The notes beneath the pieces were generated by a model. The model was not told the origin of the DNA and ran no database searches. It saw nothing but the letters and a program-made list of their open reading frames with translations. DNA of 64,000 nucleotides from Ruegeria arenilitoris (GTDB lineage Bacteria; Pseudomonadota; Alphaproteobacteria; Rhodobacterales; Rhodobacteraceae): assembly GCF_013031355.1 (NCBI RefSeq), contig NZ_WPZO01000002.1, positions 496,001-560,000 on the forward strand, written 5' to 3'. Positions 28,477 to 36,333 of this stretch are shown piece after piece. The stretch's first letter is position 1. Each line of letters starts with the position of its first letter. The position numbers and the translations under genes are program-made.

Positions 28477-29457
28477 CTATGCGTTTGCCAACAACGCATC
28501 GGAAAGCTCGTATTCCGAAAGTGCCCCCGGTGCACCTATTGCAACAAGCCTTGTTTCGGGTTTTCGGTGGCCCCAGACTCCATCCCTTGCGATGTCCATG
28601 CGTTTTCCAACAACCTGCACAAGAATGCGATGATCTGGATCCTCCTCGCTAAAAACAAAGCCCTTGAGGCGATAAACGTCGCCAGGAAGCTTTCGAATTG
28701 CACTCCGAAGAGAAGACAAGCTTATCGGGCGTTCAGCTTTCATCATAGTTGTTGAGAAGCTTTTCGAGTGATCAGAGTGATGGCAACCACAATCCGGTCC
28801 ATGTTCGTGATGATCGGGTATTTCTGTTTCGAGCTGTTCGGCGGCAAAGCGACCAACTGAAAGAAGTATATCCAGTGGGACGTCTGCGTTGACAGCTTCG
28901 ACCAGGCGGTATCGACGGAAGCGAGACCTGAGCCAATCGTGCACCCTTTGAACAGCCGCCCCATCGACGAGGTCGACCTTGTTCAAAATAACCATGTCCG
29001 AGAACGCAATTTGACGGAGCTTCAGTTCCATTTGTTCCGGCGCAGCAAATAGCTGTTCCGCATCAACAAGACACATAAGGCTGTCCAAGCGGATCATGTC
29101 CCGAAACTTCTGATCGGTGAATGTCATCGCAATTGATGACGGGTCCGACACTCCGCTCGCTTCAAGGACGATGTATTCCGGTTTCTCAGGCCGGGCGAGA
29201 ACAGCTTCTACCGTTTCGATCAAGTCATCTCGGATCGAGCAGCAGACGCAGCCATTTGCCAAACTCATCACATCATCTTCGAGACCGACGACCAAGTCGG
29301 CGTCAACGTTTATTGATCCAAAGTCATTCACCAGAACCGCAACCCGCAACCCGTGATTGCCTGTCAGGATGCGGTTCAAAAGTGTTGTCTTACCGGCTCC
29401 AAGAAAGCCGGTAAGGATCGTTACAGGGATTGCGGATGACGACCCAAATTCAATCAT
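28477..29457 (-). CDS. COG0523 (CobW/P47K) metal-chaperone GTPase
   Basis: A 326-residue protein from ATG 29457 with GGAG upstream. P-loop GFLGAGKTT (17-25), the metal-binding CxCC motif GCVCC at 69-73, and NKVD for guanine recognition are all present. A His/Cys/Asp-rich stretch (DHHEHGPDCGCHHSDHS, about 215-232) would bind divalent metal, followed by the CobW C-terminal domain. Such GTPases deliver Zn, Co or other metals to client enzymes. It starts five bases before the upstream gene's stop region ends and follows a Tat-exported metallo-hydrolase, the likely client. No zinc-regulator (Zur) box was recognised. Confidence 0.93.
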   Translation of the reverse strand: MIEFGSSSAIPVTILTGFLGAGKTTLLNRILTGNHGLRVAVLVNDFGSINVDADLVVGLEDDVMSLANGCVCCSIRDDLIETVEAVLARPEKPEYIVLEASGVSDPSSIAMTFTDQKFRDMIRLDSLMCLVDAEQLFAAPEQMELKLRQIAFSDMVILNKVDLVDGAAVQRVHDWLRSRFRRYRLVEAVNADVPLDILLSVGRFAAEQLETEIPDHHEHGPDCGCHHSDHSKSFSTTMMKAERPISLSSLRSAIRKLPGDVYRLKGFVFSEEDPDHRILVQVVGKRMDIARDGVWGHRKPETRLVAIGAPGALSEYELSDALLANA

Positions 29458-29461
29458 GTCG

Positions 29462-30934
29462 TTACTCCGCCTTCTTCTTGCGGTTTGGAATGACGTCATC
29501 GACCTTGATTACGAAATCGCTGGGCCACTCGGGATCGGGAGCACGGAATACATCAGCTGGATAATATTCTTTAGGATCGATCTCCATATCGCGGTATTTC
29601 TGGTCTTGCTGTTCGGCACGTGATGACCGCGGTGCTGGCGGCTTGATTTCATCCGGCAACGTGATCTTGCCTTCTGCTTCCATCTTGCCCAATTCGCGGA
29701 ATGGCGCGACCGAACCAGATTTCCCGGGAAGTGTCGCCTTCCGATACCAGATTGCATCTTTGGTGACGTTGACGACGGCGACATCCAAACCCCAAGCGAA
29801 CAGCCCATCATAGTGGGCACGGATTCCCGCCAGCATTTCGGCATCGATGTCCTCGTCTTGCGTATAGTGGGTTACCATTGCAAGCCGTGGGCGCGCCTCA
29901 GCCATCATCTTACCGACCGCATAGTGCGATGTATGATGCGTATCGATTGTGTAGTTGAATAGCTCTTGCGGCAGACCGTATTTGTAGGTCATCAACTGAC
30001 CGATATCCTGCCCAGACATTTCGGTCACAAACACATCGACGCCTTTTCCGTATTCAAGACTCAGTTCATCAGGGCGGCCATCGCCGGTCCAAACAAAGCT
30101 CAGGCCATTCCAATCCAGCCGATACCCCACAGCTCCGTCTTTGGCGTGGCTACGAGGCCAGGACCGAACAGTCACGCCATCTTGGTCATAAACAATGCCG
30201 CCTTCTTGACGAAAATCGAATTCGTTAACTTCGATCTCGTACCCGTCCCCGATTGGGAACACGTCGAAAGCTTCCAGATGCCATTTAAGCATCTGCTGCA
30301 TGCCTTTCACCATTCCGGCTGTGCCAAGCTCGGGTGTCCGACCAGAAGGGCCGTGAATGCGCAGCGGCGTGTATCCACCAGACCAAGCCCGGAACGGGTA
30401 GATGTAAGGGATGTCGGCATAGTGATCGACATGCAGGTGCGTGATGAAGATGTCGTTGATCAACTGACCCGGAACCTGCATCCCGATAATGTTACGGACG
30501 CAGCCCGAGCCGAAGTCGAAGAAGAACCTCTTTCCATTACCCAATTCGACCATGATGCAAGTTCCAGCCTGATCTTCGCGGGGCGGAAATGGCGTCGAGC
30601 CACAGAACGAAATCCGCATTTCGTCCGGCCCGAGCTCCTCAGATAGCGGGAAATAGTTCGCGTTCGAGCCCGTCATGTATTTGGTAGGACGGAAGTACTC
30701 CGGCAATGTGATGCCCCCGGCAGGTCTGCCGCCGTACGGGTTCTTTAAGCTTTCGCCTAGTGGTCCATCACCGGGGTGCGCCTGTGCAGTTCCCGCACCG
30801 TAGCTAACAGCACCGGTTGCGACCGCACCTGCTGCTAGTCCCTGCATAACGTGTCGCCGGGAAGGGTTTTCGATGTCGTCAGATTTCTGGATCTGTTCGT
30901 TCTTAAGTTCTTTGCCGTTGTCTTCTTTTGTCAT
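29462..30934 (-). CDS. Tat-exported metallo-beta-lactamase-fold hydrolase
   Basis: A 490-residue protein. The N-terminus holds a twin-arginine signal (SRRHVM at 25-30, hydrophobic stretch, AQA cleavage near 52), so it is exported folded. The metal site HxHxDH is HLHVDH at 166-171, with later ligands in THHTSHYA and WTGDGRP. The fold is of the RNase Z/arylsulfatase-like MBL branch; similar proteins are sometimes labelled GntH after a guanitoxin pathway enzyme, a label I cannot verify. It lies between a small upstream gene and the COG0523 GTPase, overlapping neither. A metal-loaded periplasmic hydrolase is the best reading; substrate unknown. Confidence 0.9.
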   Translation of the reverse strand: MTKEDNGKELKNEQIQKSDDIENPSRRHVMQGLAAGAVATGAVSYGAGTAQAHPGDGPLGESLKNPYGGRPAGGITLPEYFRPTKYMTGSNANYFPLSEELGPDEMRISFCGSTPFPPREDQAGTCIMVELGNGKRFFFDFGSGCVRNIIGMQVPGQLINDIFITHLHVDHYADIPYIYPFRAWSGGYTPLRIHGPSGRTPELGTAGMVKGMQQMLKWHLEAFDVFPIGDGYEIEVNEFDFRQEGGIVYDQDGVTVRSWPRSHAKDGAVGYRLDWNGLSFVWTGDGRPDELSLEYGKGVDVFVTEMSGQDIGQLMTYKYGLPQELFNYTIDTHHTSHYAVGKMMAEARPRLAMVTHYTQDEDIDAEMLAGIRAHYDGLFAWGLDVAVVNVTKDAIWYRKATLPGKSGSVAPFRELGKMEAEGKITLPDEIKPPAPRSSRAEQQDQKYRDMEIDPKEYYPADVFRAPDPEWPSDFVIKVDDVIPNRKKKAE

Positions 30935-30944
30935 GGCTATGCCC

Positions 30945-31199
30945 TTAGTTGGAAATGCTACGAGGATTGCGCTTCACCATCCGGCGAAGCTCGTTCACGA
31001 GTTCGGATCTGATGTGGGCCCATTCCGCGCGCTCTGAGGCTGTGATTGATGTGTCATCCAACAGCGCAGTAACTTTCTTTAGGTCTTCGATTGCCTCGCT
31101 GAGAAACGCATCCGTTTCGATATGACCTGAAAGCGCATCGGAAAGCTCTGGAAGCTCATCACTCAGTTCCCAAGTCACTGGATAATCCCTGGTTCCCAC
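30945..31199 (-). CDS. Small acidic protein, function unknown
   Basis: An 84-residue product from GTG 31199, ten bases upstream of the metallo-hydrolase gene. It is rich in Asp/Glu in its first half and predicted mostly helical (ETDAFLSEAIEDLKKVTALL, ERAEWAHIRSELVNELRRM). No known domain. The position suggests it is the first gene of the operon, but the weak ribosome site and unusual start make it uncertain. Confidence 0.5.
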   Translation of the reverse strand: MGTRDYPVTWELSDELPELSDALSGHIETDAFLSEAIEDLKKVTALLDDTSITASERAEWAHIRSELVNELRRMVKRNPRSISN

Positions 31200-31276
31200 T
31201 ATCTATTCCACATCAAGATGAGTGCGGTTGACGGCACAGGCCAAGTGAGTCACCGTGAGTTGGGGGTAAGTTTGCT

Positions 31277-32611
31277 TTGAACCAAGCTAATGAATTGCCT
31301 ATAGATCAAGATGTTACGCCGCCATCTCCAGAGCTTGTCCGACAGGCACTTCAGAGTGTTGTTTCAAGCGTCGCGTTCCAGGCTTCGCCTCGACTCCAGC
31401 AATTTCTTACTTACGTGGTCGAAGAAACTATCGCGGGTCGCGGCGCCCAGATCCGTGGCAAAGCAATCGCGGTTGAAGTCTACGGTCGGAGCATTGATGG
31501 CACCGGTGGTCGGAATCTCGTTCGCGTCGAAGCCAGACGGCTGCGTCGGCTGCTGCATGAGTTCTACCAAGATCAAGGAAACGGTGAGGAAGTTCGGATT
31601 TTTGTTGATCCGGGCGGATACAGGCCGCGGTTTTCGCAAGAAAGGACGACGGGAGACGACAACTCTAAGATACAAAGCAGAGATGCGTTTGCAGGGCATC
31701 CGCGTTTACTGCAACTGCTGACAGGAGGATTGGGTTGCCTTGTATTGATTGCTGGCATTGGCTTTTGGTTTGCTCAGGATAACGAGGTGGTTTTGCCCAC
31801 AACTAGATCCAAAGAACAGGCTGAGAGGGTAGCCCTTGGAAAGCAGTCATTGACGAGACTTCAAGCGGCGAACCTTGCGGATCAAGCCAGAGGCATGTTT
31901 TTTCCTGTATTTGATGTCAAGCGCCAGCAAATAGCACTGGGTATGTTCAAGCATGCCACCGAGCTCGACCCAACGCTTTCCGATGGTTATGCCGGATCGG
32001 CACAGGTCCTGGCGACTTTGGCCATGCTGTCCCCTGATAATGCACAAAGAGACGACCTCTTTAGCCAAGCTTCAGAGATGTCGGGAAGGGCGCTTGATCT
32101 ATCTCCCACCGATGCCTGGGCAAACGGTGCAAATGGTTGGGTATTGGCCACTCAAAATAAACCAGTCGAGGCTATGAAATACGCAAGACTGTCGGTCGAG
32201 CTTGCGCCGAATGATGGTCATATTCTGGATCTTGTCGGCATCACCGCCATTATGGCGGGCGCCCCAGATCTTGCGGCTGAGGTGAGCGATCCAGAAAGAT
32301 CAAGGTCAGGATCGGGCCGCTTTGGCGCACGAAATATTTGGGGGGTATCGCAGCTTATGCTCGGGAATTACGAAAAGGTTGTCGAAGCTTTTAAAGGAGC
32401 GCCCGCTGCCGGTGCGCCTGTTAGTGCTCCTTCGCTCCTATTCCAAGCCGTTGCGCACGATCAGTTGGGACATACCGAAGAAGCTCAACGGCTAGTCACC
32501 GAAATGCGAAAGACATGGCCGGAGTTTCCATCTGAGTTTCTTGCCGGCAGGGTTTTCCACAATGATGACGAAACGCGGCAAGCGACACTGGATACTCTGA
32601 GTAGATACTGA
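31277..32611 (+). CDS. Membrane-anchored TPR protein with CadC/cyclase-type N-terminal module
   Basis: A 444-residue protein, probably starting at TTG 31277. Residues 15-115 match the module found at the N-terminus of many alphaproteobacterial TPR and cyclase proteins: LQQFLTYVVEETIAGRG, IRGKAIAVEVYGR, LVRVEARRLRRLLHEFY, VDPGGYRPRF. One membrane helix follows (about 148-166), then TPR-like repeats (about 190-440; ALGMFKHATELDPTLSDGYAG, YARLSVELAPNDGHI). It may read a periplasmic or membrane signal and act on DNA or partners in the cytoplasm. It diverges from the metallo-hydrolase operon with only 77 bases between, so regulation of that operon is plausible. Confidence 0.8.
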   Translation: MNQANELPIDQDVTPPSPELVRQALQSVVSSVAFQASPRLQQFLTYVVEETIAGRGAQIRGKAIAVEVYGRSIDGTGGRNLVRVEARRLRRLLHEFYQDQGNGEEVRIFVDPGGYRPRFSQERTTGDDNSKIQSRDAFAGHPRLLQLLTGGLGCLVLIAGIGFWFAQDNEVVLPTTRSKEQAERVALGKQSLTRLQAANLADQARGMFFPVFDVKRQQIALGMFKHATELDPTLSDGYAGSAQVLATLAMLSPDNAQRDDLFSQASEMSGRALDLSPTDAWANGANGWVLATQNKPVEAMKYARLSVELAPNDGHILDLVGITAIMAGAPDLAAEVSDPERSRSGSGRFGARNIWGVSQLMLGNYEKVVEAFKGAPAAGAPVSAPSLLFQAVAHDQLGHTEEAQRLVTEMRKTWPEFPSEFLAGRVFHNDDETRQATLDTLSRY

Positions 32612-32844
32612 TGAAACGCGTCGCATGGTTGTCGACGCAAAGTCAGCTTCCTGCGCGTTGTTGCCGTTCGAAGTAAAAAGTGCTGCAACCGTCGCGAACG
32701 GCAGCAACGCGGGTTGCCAGCGCAGCATTTCAAAACAGCGCTCAATGGCGGCTTTGGGCCGACCGAGTCTTCTTGGGAAGCGTCTTTTGCCTCAATATGA
32801 TCGCGGATCACCTCAATTGAAGAGGATCAGCTGTCCTCGGCAAC

Positions 32845-33735
32845 TCACTCCTCAGGTCGACTTGGCAGCCCGATTTTGTTCCAAAGCTCATCGGCAACAA
32901 CGCCTATTGCCTGGTCCCTGCGCCTCATCTTGAATATCAAAGTCCGGCGCAGTGGGAACCCTTCCAGATTGAGGGGTATCAAAGCTCCGGAACGCCGCTC
33001 CACATCCGTCATATGATCGGGCAATCCGCCCCAGCCAAGACCGGCGAGGATCACTTTTTTCTTGGCAGTGAGATCGGAGACGGTCCATTTCAGGCCCCCT
33101 GGGAGTAGATCGCGGCTCTGTTCATGCGCGGTGCCGCCTGTGCCCGCCGTAATCACCTGCACATGGCTTTGCATCTCAGTTGTCGATATCGCGCGGGAAC
33201 CAGTTGGCAGATTCAGATCGGGGCTGGCCACAGGCCGGATTGTCACCTCAGCAACCGGTTCCGCCTCCACGTCGTCCAGAGGCACCCCGTCAAGCGACGC
33301 AAGTGCGATATCCGCTTTACCCTCCATTAGCCGTGCGATTGGGCCACCCATCATCTCCATACGCAGCCGAAGATGAGTTGCGGGGTGACACCGACCGGTG
33401 TCGGCAAGGGCAGGCAGAAAAGTATCCAGATCCATAGTGGCACTGACGGCAATATTCAGTTCTGGCTCTTCCCGGGCGCGCAGCCGGGCGGCCGTGGTTC
33501 TGAGCCCTTGCATCTGCCGCAACACACGAGAGGCTTCTCGATAGAAGATCTCGCCGGCCGGTGTGAGCGTGGGCCGGTAGGATTCGCGGCTGAACAGTTC
33601 CAGCTCCAACTCCTCTTCCAATTGGCGGATGGTGTGGCTTATGGCAGATTGTGATTTGTTTAGTCGCTCAGCCGCACCGCGAAAGGTACCGGTTGAGACA
33701 ATTGCCTCAATGGCAATGAGCTGGTCGTGTTTCAT
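32845..33735 (-). CDS. LysR-family transcriptional regulator of the GST operon
   Basis: A 296-residue protein. The winged helix spans residues 1-60 (LIAIEAIVSTGTFRGAAERLNKS, ISHTIRQLEEELELELFSR) and the effector-binding domain follows (about 90-290). It diverges from the glutathione S-transferase operon with a 109-base gap that includes an ATTGT-N6-ACAAT dyad. This is the standard layout of a LysR activator with its target operon; the inducer may be an aromatic or nitro compound judged by the enzymes it would control. Confidence 0.93.
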   Translation of the reverse strand: MKHDQLIAIEAIVSTGTFRGAAERLNKSQSAISHTIRQLEEELELELFSRESYRPTLTPAGEIFYREASRVLRQMQGLRTTAARLRAREEPELNIAVSATMDLDTFLPALADTGRCHPATHLRLRMEMMGGPIARLMEGKADIALASLDGVPLDDVEAEPVAEVTIRPVASPDLNLPTGSRAISTTEMQSHVQVITAGTGGTAHEQSRDLLPGGLKWTVSDLTAKKKVILAGLGWGGLPDHMTDVERRSGALIPLNLEGFPLRRTLIFKMRRRDQAIGVVADELWNKIGLPSRPEE

Positions 33736-33768
33736 GGGCTTTCAACATGATCTGTTTTTCTAATCATA

Positions 33769-33784
33769 ATTGTGAAAAGACAAT
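33769..33784. promoter_or_regulatory. Candidate LysR operator
   Basis: ATTGT-N6-ACAAT, flanked by further A/T symmetry (ATA on the left, ATTAT on the right), in the middle of the 109-base gap between the divergent LysR and GST genes. It fits the usual T-N11-A type LysR recognition dyad. Confidence 0.45.
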
Positions 33785-33844
33785 ATTATCAATCAATCAT
33801 ATTGCCGGGTAGTCAGATGGCATCGCTCAACACAGGAGAATGCC

Positions 33845-34456
33845 ATGAAACTCTACTACAAACCCGGCGCTTGTCCGCTGGCCAGCCACATCGCGCTGCA
33901 TGAAACCGGCCGTCCATTTGAAATCGAAGCCGTAGATACTGCGGTGGGCCGGACCGAAAGCGGAGCTGACTATCACACGATCAACCCCAAGGGATACGTT
34001 CCGGCTCTGGGTTTGGACGACGGTAGTGTCCTCACCGAAGGAGCGGCTGTTCTGCAATATATTGCGGACAGGTATCCCGAAGCGGGTCTTGCCCCGGCGG
34101 TCGGCACGTTGGCTCGGGCCCGGATGCAGGAACAGCTCAACTGGATCGGAACTGAACTGCACAAGGCCTTCGGTCCGCTGTTCCGCGACGGCACGTCTGA
34201 GGCTGACAAAGACGCGGCGCGCACTGCTGTTGCCGGCAAGTTCGATCTGATCGAAGCGCAGCTGGAGGATGGCCGAGAGTGGCTGGTTTCGAACCAGTTC
34301 TCGGTAGCTGACGCATACCTTTTCGTGGTCGCGAACTGGGCGAATTTCACCGGCATCGATCTATCTCGTTGGCCCCGGCTGGCGGCGTTTGTAAGCCGCA
34401 GTGCCGCCCGTCCGTCTGCTCAGGCTGCGATGCGCGCTGAAGGGTTGATCCAATGA
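33845..34456 (+). CDS. Glutathione S-transferase, beta-class type
   Basis: A 203-residue protein from ATG 33845 (AGGAG upstream). The thioredoxin-like N-domain starts MKLYYKPGACPLAS; Cys10 is the beta-class position that can form a mixed disulfide with glutathione. The conserved cis-Pro block YVPAL and the ESxxI-equivalent TEGAAVLQYIADRYP bind glutathione; the all-helical C-domain has the SVADAYLFV N-capping box. It is first in a four-gene operon and overlaps the next gene by four bases. Likely role: conjugation or dehalogenation-type detoxification. Confidence 0.94.
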   Translation: MKLYYKPGACPLASHIALHETGRPFEIEAVDTAVGRTESGADYHTINPKGYVPALGLDDGSVLTEGAAVLQYIADRYPEAGLAPAVGTLARARMQEQLNWIGTELHKAFGPLFRDGTSEADKDAARTAVAGKFDLIEAQLEDGREWLVSNQFSVADAYLFVVANWANFTGIDLSRWPRLAAFVSRSAARPSAQAAMRAEGLIQ

Positions 34457-34833
34457 CGCCCGCCGACCACAAAAAGGTCGGCGAACTGATGGAGGTCTAT
34501 TTCGAGGGCCTCCATCAAGCCGACAGCACGATGCTGCGCAGAGTGTTTCATCCACAGCTGGCATACGTCTGTGCCACTGAAGGTGATGAACTGTATCTGG
34601 ATCTCGAGACCTACATGAGCCGCGTGGACGGGCGTGAACCACCAGCCAGGCGCGGTGACCCGCGCGAGGAGGAGGTTCTGGAGATCGCATTTGCCAGCGA
34701 CAGATTAGCCCGTGTCAGCGCCCGGATGACCATGATGGGGCGAGATTTCCAGGACCTGCTGACCCTTGTCCGCCACGGCACAGAATGGCGCATCGTGACA
34801 AAAGTGTTTTCCTATTTTCCGCGAAAGGACTGA
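34453..34833 (+). CDS. SnoaL/NTF2-like (lumazine-binding-like) small protein
   Basis: A 126-residue protein with the NTF2-like cone fold pattern: N-terminal helix (VGELMEVYFEGLHQADSTMLRRVFHP), then ETYMSRVDGREPP and strands ending LLTLVRHGTEWRIVTKVFSYFP. It resembles the putative lumazine-binding/SnoaL-like family, which includes isomerases, cyclases and non-enzymatic binders. It overlaps the GST gene (ATGA) and lies three bases before the tautomerase gene, so it belongs to the operon. A precise activity cannot be given. Confidence 0.8.
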   Translation: MTPADHKKVGELMEVYFEGLHQADSTMLRRVFHPQLAYVCATEGDELYLDLETYMSRVDGREPPARRGDPREEEVLEIAFASDRLARVSARMTMMGRDFQDLLTLVRHGTEWRIVTKVFSYFPRKD

Positions 34834-34836
34834 CCG

Positions 34837-35058
34837 ATGCCATATGTAAATATCAAAGTCACCCGCGAAGGTGGTCCTGACGGCGCCGGCCCGAGTGCAG
34901 ATCAAAAAGCGCGGCTGATTATCGGGGTCACAGATCTTCTGCATGACGTACTGGACAAGAACCCAGCCACAACCTTTGTGGTAATTGACGAAGTCCCGTT
35001 GGAGGACTGGGGCGTTGGCGGCCTGCCAGTGCAAGAGTATCGAAAGCAGACGCAATGA
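34837..35058 (+). CDS. 4-oxalocrotonate tautomerase-family enzyme
   Basis: A 73-residue protein. The N-terminal Met is followed by Pro (MPYVNIKVTREGG), so after Met removal Pro1 is the catalytic base of the tautomerase superfamily. The later block TTFVVIDEVPLEDWGVGG matches the second half of the fold and includes the tryptophan. Homologues tautomerise enol/keto acids in ring-cleavage pathways. It overlaps the downstream nitronate monooxygenase-like gene by four bases. Confidence 0.9.
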   Translation: MPYVNIKVTREGGPDGAGPSADQKARLIIGVTDLLHDVLDKNPATTFVVIDEVPLEDWGVGGLPVQEYRKQTQ

Positions 35059-35930
35059 AGACGCGGCTGACTGAGGCGCTGGGGATCACCTGTCCGGTGA
35101 TCCAGGCACCAATGGCATTTGCTGCGGGCGGCGCATTGGCCAGCGCCGTCTCCCGCGCTGGCGGGCTTGGCATGATCGGGGGCGCCTACGGTGATACCCG
35201 CTGGATCGGCCAACAGTTCGATATCTCTGCGGGTGCACGCGTAGGCTGCGGGCTGATCACATGGAAGCTTGCGGAGCGGCCGCACCTGCTCGACCGGGTG
35301 CTGGCGCGTAATCCAGCTGCGCTGTTCCTGTCTTTTGGCAATCCGGCACCGTTCGCTCCAGCGATCAAGGAAGCCGGTGTGCCACTGATCTGCCAGGTAC
35401 AGACCCTGCGCGATGCGCGGCAGGCGCTGGATTGCGGCGCGGACATCATTGTCGCCCAAGGCGCGGATGCCGGCGGCCATGGCGAGGCGCGCGGGGCCTT
35501 TGCCCTGGTTCCCGAGATCGCTGATGAGATTGCGCGCCAGAATAACTCGGCGCTGCTATGTGCCGCTGGTGGCATTGCGGACGGGCGTGGCCTGGCGGCG
35601 GCCCTGATGCTTGGGGCAGATGGGGCGGTGATCGGTACGCGGTTCTGGGCCTCGCACGAGGCGTTGGTACATCCGCGCATTCTTGATCGCGCGCTGGACG
35701 CAACAGGTGATGACACGATCCGCACGCGGGTGGTGGACGTGGTTCGTGGTTACGACTGGCCCAGCCGGTACAACGGCCGCGTTCTGCGCAACCCGTTCAT
35801 TCAGGAATGGCACGGCTCAGAAGACGCTTTGAAGCTGGAAGCGGGCGTTGAAGCGGCAAAATGGGCGGCAGCTCAGGAAGCCGGGGAATTGATGTTGCAA
35901 CCGCCTTTGCAGGCGAGGGCATCGGTCTGA
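35055..35930 (+). CDS. Nitronate monooxygenase-like FMN enzyme, frameshifted near the C-terminus
   Basis: A TIM-barrel NAD(P)H-dependent flavin oxidoreductase of the 2-nitropropane dioxygenase family: VIQAPMAFAAGG at the N-terminus, GADIIVAQGADAGGHGE with the catalytic-type His, and the phosphate-binding LCAAGGIADGRG and LGADGAVIGTRFW. The frame ends at 35930 with an unrelated tail. One base later in phase, the family tail continues (DVATAFAGEGIGLISSAAPA...) to a TAG at 36011-36013. A lost T in GAATT(T)GATG near 35889 explains this. The catalytic core is intact, so activity may survive. It would oxidise nitronates or similar compounds, last in the GST operon. Confidence 0.85.
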   Translation: MKTRLTEALGITCPVIQAPMAFAAGGALASAVSRAGGLGMIGGAYGDTRWIGQQFDISAGARVGCGLITWKLAERPHLLDRVLARNPAALFLSFGNPAPFAPAIKEAGVPLICQVQTLRDARQALDCGADIIVAQGADAGGHGEARGAFALVPEIADEIARQNNSALLCAAGGIADGRGLAAALMLGADGAVIGTRFWASHEALVHPRILDRALDATGDDTIRTRVVDVVRGYDWPSRYNGRVLRNPFIQEWHGSEDALKLEAGVEAAKWAAAQEAGELMLQPPLQARASV

Positions 35931-36049
35931 TCAGCTCTGCGGCACCTGCCGGCGATATTCTTGCGAAACTCATGGCGGACGCGCAGCGGTGTCTGGCTGG
36001 GGCGGCTGCATAGCGCGGGGATTCGGGAAGAGCCAGAAACACTTGAGTT

Positions 36050-36085
36050 GGAGTAGGCGGTGGCACGGTTACTGCCGCCTACTCC
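36050..36085 (+). terminator. Hairpin after the nitronate monooxygenase gene
   Basis: GGAGTAGGCGG (36050-36060) pairs perfectly with CCGCCTACTCC (36075-36085). It lies 37 bases after the ancestral stop at 36013, consistent with a terminator for the four-gene operon, although there is no T run. The rest of the gap to 36333 shows nothing else. Confidence 0.55.
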
Positions 36086-36333
36086 TGTTGGGGCGGGAAA
36101 TAGGCAATCTTGCTGTGCTGAACCTGCCGTGACCTCTGATTACGCGGTTGCAGCGAATGTCGTCTTTGAAGGGCCGCGTCACGGCACCAATTTTGATGAC
36201 ACTGATCGGATTGGGACCGTCGACGATTTAAATCCATCTGACTGATCCTAGTTGATTGTCGGTGCATTATTGGCCCGTGATCAAACGGGATTTTCGGTGG
36301 CTCAGCCGGTCTTTTGTGGAATTGAGCTTCTCC

